Assembly: GCA_963841445.1 (NCBI GenBank)
Contig: CAWJCP010000002.1
Coordinates: 1,488,001 to 1,552,000, forward strand
Reading direction: 5' to 3'
Source of the DNA: Mayfieldus sp963841445
Lineage (GTDB): Bacteria > Actinomycetota > Thermoleophilia > Solirubrobacterales > 70-9
DNA length: 64,000 bases
Positions 59,874 through 64,000 of the stretch are shown here, in pieces; within the stretch, counting starts at the first letter, position 1; each line of letters begins with the position of its first letter. Below the pieces are notes generated by a model that was given only the letters and a program-made list of their open reading frames with translations, searched no databases and was not told the DNA's origin. The position numbers and the translations under genes are program-made.

Positions 59874-61028
59874 ATGACAGCGATAGACCAGGAACAGATC
59901 ACCGAGAAGCTGCGGGCCGTGATCGACCCGGAGCTGCGCCGCTCGATCGTCGAGCTGGGCATGGTCCGCTCGATCGAGATCAGGGACGGCGGCCGGGTCG
60001 AGGTCGTCGTCTCGCTGACGACCCCCGGCTGCCCGATCCGCTCGCACTTCCAGCAGGCGGTCGCCGAGCAGGTCGGCTCGGTCGCCGGGGTGAGCTCGGT
60101 CGAGGTCGGCTTCGACGTTCTCTCCGACGACGAGAAGGGTGCTTTGCAGCAGACGCTGGGACGCGGCAAGCTTCCCGAGGGCGCCCTGGCCATGGTCAAG
60201 AACGTGATCTGCGTCGCCTCCGGCAAGGGCGGCGTCGGCAAGTCGACGATGACCTCCAACCTGGCCGCGGCGCTGCAGGCCGAGGGGCATCCGTCCGGTG
60301 CCCTCGACTGCGACGTCTACGGCTACTCGATCCCGCGCATGCTCGGCGTCAACGACAAGCCCGAGGTCTCCGCGGAGCGAAAGATCATGCCGCTGGTCTC
60401 GCCCAGCGGCGTCAAGGTGATGTCGATCGGCTTCTTCGTCGAGGAGAACGCGCCGGTGGTCTGGCGCGGCCCGATGCTTCACAAGGCGATCCAGCAGTTC
60501 CTCGAGGACGTCGCCTGGGAGGAGCTCGAGTACCTGCTCCTCGACCTGCCGCCGGGCACCGGCGACGTCTCGATGACCCTCGCCCAGCTGCTCCCGCAGG
60601 CGAAGTTCGTCGTCGTCACCACGCCCCAGCCGGCCGCCCAGACGGTCGCCAGCCGCGCCGCTCAGATGGCCGAGAAGGTCGACCTCGAGATCCTCGGGGT
60701 GATCGAGAACATGTCCGGCTTCACCGCCCCCGGCGGCGAGCGCTTCACGATCTTCGGCGAGGGCGGCGGCCAGCTGCTCGCCGATCAGCTCGACGTCCCG
60801 CTGATCGGCAAGGTGCCGCTCGCGGAGGATCTCCGCGAGCACGCCGACTCCGGCCAGCCGCTGGTCATCGCCGAGCCCGACGCGCCCGCCTCGCAGGCGA
60901 TTCGAGCCGCCGCGCGCGGCATCGTCGCCGCGACGCCGCAGGAGCTTCCGGTCATGCAGGCGCCGCCTCCCGCGGCGGTCCCTGCGACCGCCGCGGTCAG
61001 CGGCACCGAATTGCCCGTCGTGCAGTAG
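59874..61028 (+). CDS. Mrp/ApbC-type iron-sulfur cluster carrier ATPase
   Basis: The 384-residue P-loop protein has an N-terminal DUF59/MIP18-like domain (about 1-90; TTPGCPIRSHFQQAV) and a deviant Walker A GKGGVGKST. SMTLAQLLPQAKFVVVTTPQ and VIENMSGF follow. It binds and delivers Fe-S clusters, or acts in related metal insertion. The Mrp family CxxC motif is not obvious after MSGF (MSGFTAPGGE), as in other DUF59-fused members that lack it. The start could also be ATG 59835. The ferredoxin encoded 1 kb downstream is a possible client. Confidence 0.92.
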   Translation: MTAIDQEQITEKLRAVIDPELRRSIVELGMVRSIEIRDGGRVEVVVSLTTPGCPIRSHFQQAVAEQVGSVAGVSSVEVGFDVLSDDEKGALQQTLGRGKLPEGALAMVKNVICVASGKGGVGKSTMTSNLAAALQAEGHPSGALDCDVYGYSIPRMLGVNDKPEVSAERKIMPLVSPSGVKVMSIGFFVEENAPVVWRGPMLHKAIQQFLEDVAWEELEYLLLDLPPGTGDVSMTLAQLLPQAKFVVVTTPQPAAQTVASRAAQMAEKVDLEILGVIENMSGFTAPGGERFTIFGEGGGQLLADQLDVPLIGKVPLAEDLREHADSGQPLVIAEPDAPASQAIRAAARGIVAATPQELPVMQAPPPAAVPATAAVSGTELPVVQ

Positions 61029-61039
61029 TTACCGAGGGC

Positions 61040-61149
61040 GCGAAAACCGAGTCTGGCTAGGACGCAGGAAGGCCGACGCAGCGAGCGTACTGATGGCGTA
61101 CGTGAGCAAGTCGGCCGACCGAGGACAACGCCAGACGACGGTTTGCAGC
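61040..61149 (-). ncRNA. Structured repeat element, copy A
   Basis: This 110-nt element has four nested stems: AAACCG/CGGTTT (61044-61049 with 61139-61144), GTCTGGC/GCCAGAC (61051-61057 with 61130-61136), GGCCGAC/GTCGGCC (61071-61077 with 61110-61116) and CGTAC/GTACG (61086-61090 with 61098-61102). It lies just beyond the stop of the minus-strand VNGQ-type gene. Copy B at 61863-61973 keeps the same stems with different bases, so the fold is probably under selection. The class is unknown to me. Confidence 0.6.
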
Positions 61150-61169
61150 GCCCTCAGCTTTGCAGCCGC

Positions 61170-61700
61170 CTAACAGGTGACCTGGAGGTGAAAGTTGCCG
61201 TCCACCGATGCCCCGGTGTCGTCGCGAGTGTGCACCTCGACGACGGTCGGCTGGCCGTTGATGCCGTTGACCTCGGCGAAGCCGGCCGGCTCGGTGCCGC
61301 CGCCAGGCAAGCCGCGGGTGGCGGTCCAAGCGCACTTGCTGACGTCGCGCCCGAAGTTCACCTGCACCGCGCCGCCGCTCTCGGCGACGGTCGTGTTGCT
61401 CTGTCCCGCACGCGCCAACGCCGCGTTGGCGGGGGCGCTCGGGTTCGTCACGACCGCCCAGAGGACGTCGTTGGAGTTGTTGGCGCTGGGCACCGGGCCC
61501 AGCGTCGATTCCTTGATGTCCTCCCCGCGCAGGTTGTTCTGGCGGACGTCGAGGCTCTTGACCGCGCCGTTCTTGATGTCCTGGCCGTTGACGCTGTTGC
61601 GTCCCGGCAGCGCGATCGCGGTTCCGGTGACCGCGAGGACCAATGCGATGACTGCGATCACGTGGGCGCTGCCCACCCGACCGCGGATGCGGTTGAGCAT
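61170..61700 (-). CDS. Secreted protein with VNGQDIKNG-type repeats
   Basis: The 176-residue precursor has a signal-anchor (AHVIAVIALVLAVTGTAIAL) followed by NSVNGQDIKNGAVKSLDVRQ and NLRGEDIKES, short repeats with an IKNG/VKS pattern that I associate with secreted proteins of Thermoleophilia. A C-terminal domain holds two cysteines, in KCAWTATRGL and at the very end (LQVTC). ATG 61700 has a GGAGTGA site upstream. Its stop runs into copy A of the structured repeat. Function unknown, probably a cell-surface or extracellular role. Confidence 0.8.
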   Translation of the reverse strand: MLNRIRGRVGSAHVIAVIALVLAVTGTAIALPGRNSVNGQDIKNGAVKSLDVRQNNLRGEDIKESTLGPVPSANNSNDVLWAVVTNPSAPANAALARAGQSNTTVAESGGAVQVNFGRDVSKCAWTATRGLPGGGTEPAGFAEVNGINGQPTVVEVHTRDDTGASVDGNFHLQVTC

Positions 61701-61862
61701 CGTCACTCCTTCGATTTCGGGTTCATTGCGCCAAAGCGCCCGGGGGGATGAACATCCCGCCACATGGCTTCGGCCCTGCCGGCCGACGGCGTTCGACCGT
61801 CGGCCATCACCCTTACAACTGGGTAGGCGACGCGAAGTTGCGGCAACCGCTAGCCGCAGGCG

Positions 61863-61973
61863 GCGAAAACCGAGCAGTTCGTGGTCCGCAGGAAGGGCGT
61901 CGAAGCGAGCGCACTGAAAGCGTGCGTGAGCGAGACGCCCGACCGACGACCGCGAAATGCGACGGTTTGCAGC
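61863..61973 (-). ncRNA. Structured repeat element, copy B
   Basis: A 111-nt counterpart of copy A. Its stems are AAACCG/CGGTTT, GCAGTTCG/CGAAATGC (7 of 8 pairs), GGGCGTC/GACGCCC and CGCAC/GTGCG, at the same relative positions. Two stems have compensatory changes against copy A: GGCCGAC/GTCGGCC became GGGCGTC/GACGCCC, and CGTAC/GTACG became CGCAC/GTGCG. It lies directly after the ferredoxin stop on the minus strand. Both copies share TTAGGCGGCTGCAAA across the stop codon. Confidence 0.6.
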
Positions 61974-61976
61974 CGC

Positions 61977-62243
61977 CTAAGACTTGGACTTGTAGTACTC
62001 GGCGTTGATCTCGATGTACTTGGTCCACTCGTCGGGAAGCTGGTCCTCGGCGAAGCAGGCATCCACCGGGCAAGCTTCGACGCAGGCATCGCAGTCGATG
62101 CACTCGTCGGGATCGATGTAGAGCATCTCCGACGCTTCGTAGTCGGGCTCATCCGGAGTCGGGTGGATGCAATCCACCGGACAGACTTCGACGCACGAGT
62201 TGTCCTTGGTGCCGATGCACGGCTCGGCGATGACGTATGTCAT
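61977..62243 (-). CDS. fdxA: Seven-iron ferredoxin ([3Fe-4S][4Fe-4S], FdxA type)
   Basis: The 88-residue electron carrier has the FdxA ligand pattern: Cys9, Cys17, Cys21 and Cys25 in the first half (SCVEVCPVDCIH) and Cys48, Cys51, Cys54 and Cys58 in the second (CIDCDACVEACPVD). The spacing and the acidic C-terminus match actinobacterial FdxA. It is a soluble low-potential carrier that can serve cytochromes P450 or other redox enzymes. The start is ATG 62243. Its stop runs into copy B of the structured repeat. Confidence 0.94.
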   Translation of the reverse strand: MTYVIAEPCIGTKDNSCVEVCPVDCIHPTPDEPDYEASEMLYIDPDECIDCDACVEACPVDACFAEDQLPDEWTKYIEINAEYYKSKS

Positions 62244-62381
62244 AGGACGAGTTCTCCTGGGTCGTTTTCGGTCGTGCCCGGCCCGAAGGCGGCCCGGCGA
62301 AGGCAGCATTTTAGGGGCCAGCGGGACTGACTAGGGTCTTGAGCGAACAATGACCGGCGACCTAGTGACAGGGGTTACGAC

Positions 62382-63266
62382 GTGCTATTGCTGACCGGCG
62401 CCAGCGGAGCGGTCGGCTCCCAGCTGCTGCCGATGCTGCTCGAGTCGGGTGAGCGGGTCCGCTGCCTGGTCCGCGAGCCGCGCCGCCTCGGCGAGATGCG
62501 GGTGAGCGTCCAGATCACCCTCGGCGACCTGGCTGAGCTCTCCGACCCCTACCTGTTGCGCCAGGCGCTGCGCGGCGTGACCACGGTCGTGCACCTGGCG
62601 GCGACGATCCGCGACCAGCCACCGCGGCGCCTCGAGGAGCTGAATGGGCTGGCGACTGTGCGGCTGCTTCGCGCCGCGGAGAGCTTCGGGGTCGAGCGCT
62701 TCGTCTTCTTCTCGGCGCTCAACGCCGGACGCAGCCAGCGCACCCGCTTCTTTCGCGCCAAGGCGCTGGCCGAGCATGCGGTCGCCTCCTCCCCAATCGA
62801 CTCGACCGTCTTCGCCCCCTCGATCGTCTATGACCACTCGGACCCCTGGATCACGCTGCTGCGCCGCTTCTCATTCCTGCCCGTGATGCCGGTCTCGGGC
62901 TCGGGTGAGGCGCGCTATGAGCCGATCTGGGCCCGCGACGCCGCCGCCAGCGTGGTCGGCTCGCTGGCCGGCAAGGGAGCGGGCGACCGCTTCGAGCTCG
63001 CCGGTCCCGAGACGCTCAGCTACAACGAGATCTCCGACCTCGTCAGTCGCGCCAGCGGCCGGCCGCGGCCCCTGCTGCACATCCCGCTGCCGCTGGTTCG
63101 CAGCGGGCTGATCGCCCAGCGCAAGGTTTTCGGCGAGGCGGTCTTCGCGACCTGGGAGGAGGCCGAGCTGATGGAGGTGCCGATGGTGAGCGAGCGCGGA
63201 ACCGCCGACGCCGAGGCGCTCGGCGTGAAGCCGCTGCCGATGGCCGAGGTCCTGGCCTCCGGGTAG
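62382..63266 (+). CDS. NAD(P)-binding oxidoreductase (NmrA/complex-I-39-kDa-like SDR)
   Basis: The 294-residue protein has the TGASGAVGSQLLPMLLESG dinucleotide motif, a VVHLAATIRD strand, SALNAGRSQRTRFFRAKALA in place of a standard YxxxK, and a YEPIWARDAA C-terminal region. It resembles extended or atypical SDRs related to the NDUFA9-like group, which bind NAD(P) without a known dehydrogenase reaction. The start is GTG 62382. A hairpin terminator follows. Confidence 0.85.
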   Translation: MLLLTGASGAVGSQLLPMLLESGERVRCLVREPRRLGEMRVSVQITLGDLAELSDPYLLRQALRGVTTVVHLAATIRDQPPRRLEELNGLATVRLLRAAESFGVERFVFFSALNAGRSQRTRFFRAKALAEHAVASSPIDSTVFAPSIVYDHSDPWITLLRRFSFLPVMPVSGSGEARYEPIWARDAAASVVGSLAGKGAGDRFELAGPETLSYNEISDLVSRASGRPRPLLHIPLPLVRSGLIAQRKVFGEAVFATWEEAELMEVPMVSERGTADAEALGVKPLPMAEVLASG

Positions 63267-63359
63267 GCGACAGCGGCGCGGCCTGTGCTGGTGCGGATTC
63301 CCGTCCCATGCGACCGCAACCCGCACCACTTGGCTGCTGGCTGAATGCGGCCCGAACGT

Positions 63360-63387
63360 GAAGGGCCCGGCGTATGCCGGGCCCTTC
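63360..63387. terminator. Hairpin terminator between convergent genes
   Basis: GAAGGGCCCGGC and GCCGGGCCCTTC form a perfect 12 bp stem with a GTAT loop. It lies between the convergent SDR and groL genes and could stop both transcripts. A U-tract is not clear on either side. Confidence 0.7.
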
Positions 63388-63457
63388 AGAAACGCTTCGG
63401 TGGTGCGGATTTGTCGTCATATACGCCCCCGAACCCGCACCGCTGCCGAAAATCGAG

Positions 63458-64000
63458 CTACATCATCCCGCCCATATCGGGCATGCCGCCGCCACCGCCG
63501 GCCATCGCCGGCTCCTTCTCGGGCGGCTCGGCGACGATCGCCTCGGTGGTGAGGATGTTCTTGGCGATCGACGCGGCGTTCTGCAGCGCCGAGCGGGTGA
63601 CCATGGTCGGGTCGATGACGCCCGCCGCGACGAGGTCGCCGTACTCGCCGTTGTCGGCGTTCAGCCCCTCGCCGGGCTTCAGGTCACGGACCTTGTTGAC
63701 CACGACCGAGCCCTCCAGACCGGAGTTCTCGGCGATCTGGCGCACCGGCTCCTCCAGCGAGCGCTGGATGATCGTCGCACCGGTCCGCTCGTCGGCGTCC
63801 TCGAATGAGTCGAGCTTGATCGCGTCGATGGCGTTCAGCAACGCGACGCCGCCACCGGGCACGATGCCCTCCTCGAGCGCCGCCCGGGTCGCCTGCAGGG
63901 CGTCCTCGACGCGGTGCTTCTTCTCCTTCATCTCGGTCTCGGTGGCGGCTCCCACCTTGACCACGGCGACGCCGCCGGCCAGCTTCGCGAGGCGCTCCTG
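63458..64000 (-). CDS. groL: Chaperonin GroEL, C-terminal part (start outside window)
   Basis: The frame is open at the window end; the visible ~180 residues are the C-terminal equatorial domain of the 60 kDa chaperonin. Landmarks: VKVGAATETEMKEKKHRVED, ALEEGIVPGGGVALL, SLEEPVRQIAENSGLEG, AAGVIDPTMVTRSAL, and the Gly/Met-rich end (GGGGGMPDMGGMM), the flexible tail inside the ring. The GGM tail marks the housekeeping folding paralogue. The rest of the gene lies beyond 64000. Confidence 0.97.
   Translation of the reverse strand, partial: QERLAKLAGGVAVVKVGAATETEMKEKKHRVEDALQATRAALEEGIVPGGGVALLNAIDAIKLDSFEDADERTGATIIQRSLEEPVRQIAENSGLEGSVVVNKVRDLKPGEGLNADNGEYGDLVAAGVIDPTMVTRSALQNAASIAKNILTTEAIVAEPPEKEPAMAGGGGGMPDMGGMM

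Overview
This 64 kb window is GC-rich chromosomal DNA from an actinobacterium, most likely class Thermoleophilia (Solirubrobacterales-like); that placement is an inference. It rests on high GC with frequent GTG starts, a deazaflavin (F420)-type oxidoreductase, an acyl-lipid desaturase paired with its own reductase, S8 peptidases, and a secreted protein with VNGQDIKNG-type repeats (61.2-61.7 kb). I see no rRNA, CRISPR array, integrase or phage gene. Six complete tRNAs are present: Ser-CGA, Ser-GGA, Arg-ACG, Ser-GCU and two Ser-UGA copies, so all four usual bacterial serine isoacceptors lie here.

Layout. 0-2.4 kb: an ECF41-type sigma factor between an epimerase and an NmrA-like oxidoreductase. 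2.4-4.4 kb: a 1.9 kb segment bounded by a 68 bp direct repeat of the 3' part of tRNA-Ser(CGA), the footprint of an integrated element, carrying a frameshifted crotonase and a small membrane protein. 4.5-21 kb: pncB, tadA, two secreted S8 peptidases, a universal stress protein, a metallo-beta-lactamase-fold hydrolase, a 1459-residue kinase/ATPase/TPR/cyclase fusion, a large membrane protein and a histidine phosphatase. 21-31.5 kb: a central carbon block (tkt-tal-pgi, rpiA, gnd-pgl, zwf) covering the oxidative and most of the non-oxidative pentose phosphate pathway, with GTGA-type stop/start overlaps. 31.5-38.4 kb: a diguanylate cyclase, gene remnants, a 5'-3' exonuclease, small zinc-ribbon genes, a DUF2294 protein, and a desaturase/ferredoxin-reductase pair behind a palindromic promoter.

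38.4-43.3 kb: a large LuxR-type ATPase regulator and a DUF4242 protein, divergent from a BBE-like FAD oxidase, with a perfect 18 bp palindrome between them. 44.2-48.9 kb: one minus-strand operon (hotdog protein, FabG-like reductase, acyl carrier protein, ketosynthase, AfsA-like double-hotdog protein, second hotdog protein, small hypothetical). It looks like a compact pathway for a diffusible acyl-derived compound, perhaps a butyrolactone-type signal, and is the best candidate here for an undescribed biosynthetic system.

49-57.6 kb is dense with reading-frame breaks: an L,D-transpeptidase, a PLP enzyme, a sugar-lactone oxidase, a WxL-like surface protein with its WxLIP/DUF916-like partner, and a badly decayed GGDEF protein lying exactly between the two tRNA-Ser(UGA) genes. 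Most breaks are single-base and the protein sequence stays good in the shifted frame, so local sequencing error and recent decay are both possible. 57.7-64 kb returns to intact genes: cyclophilin, a glycoside-hydrolase-like secreted protein, an Mrp/ApbC ATPase, a secreted VNGQ-type protein, a seven-iron ferredoxin, an NAD(P)-binding protein and the end of groL. Downstream of the secreted-protein and ferredoxin genes sit two copies of a ~110 nt element whose predicted stems differ by compensatory base changes. It is the strongest non-coding signal in the window.
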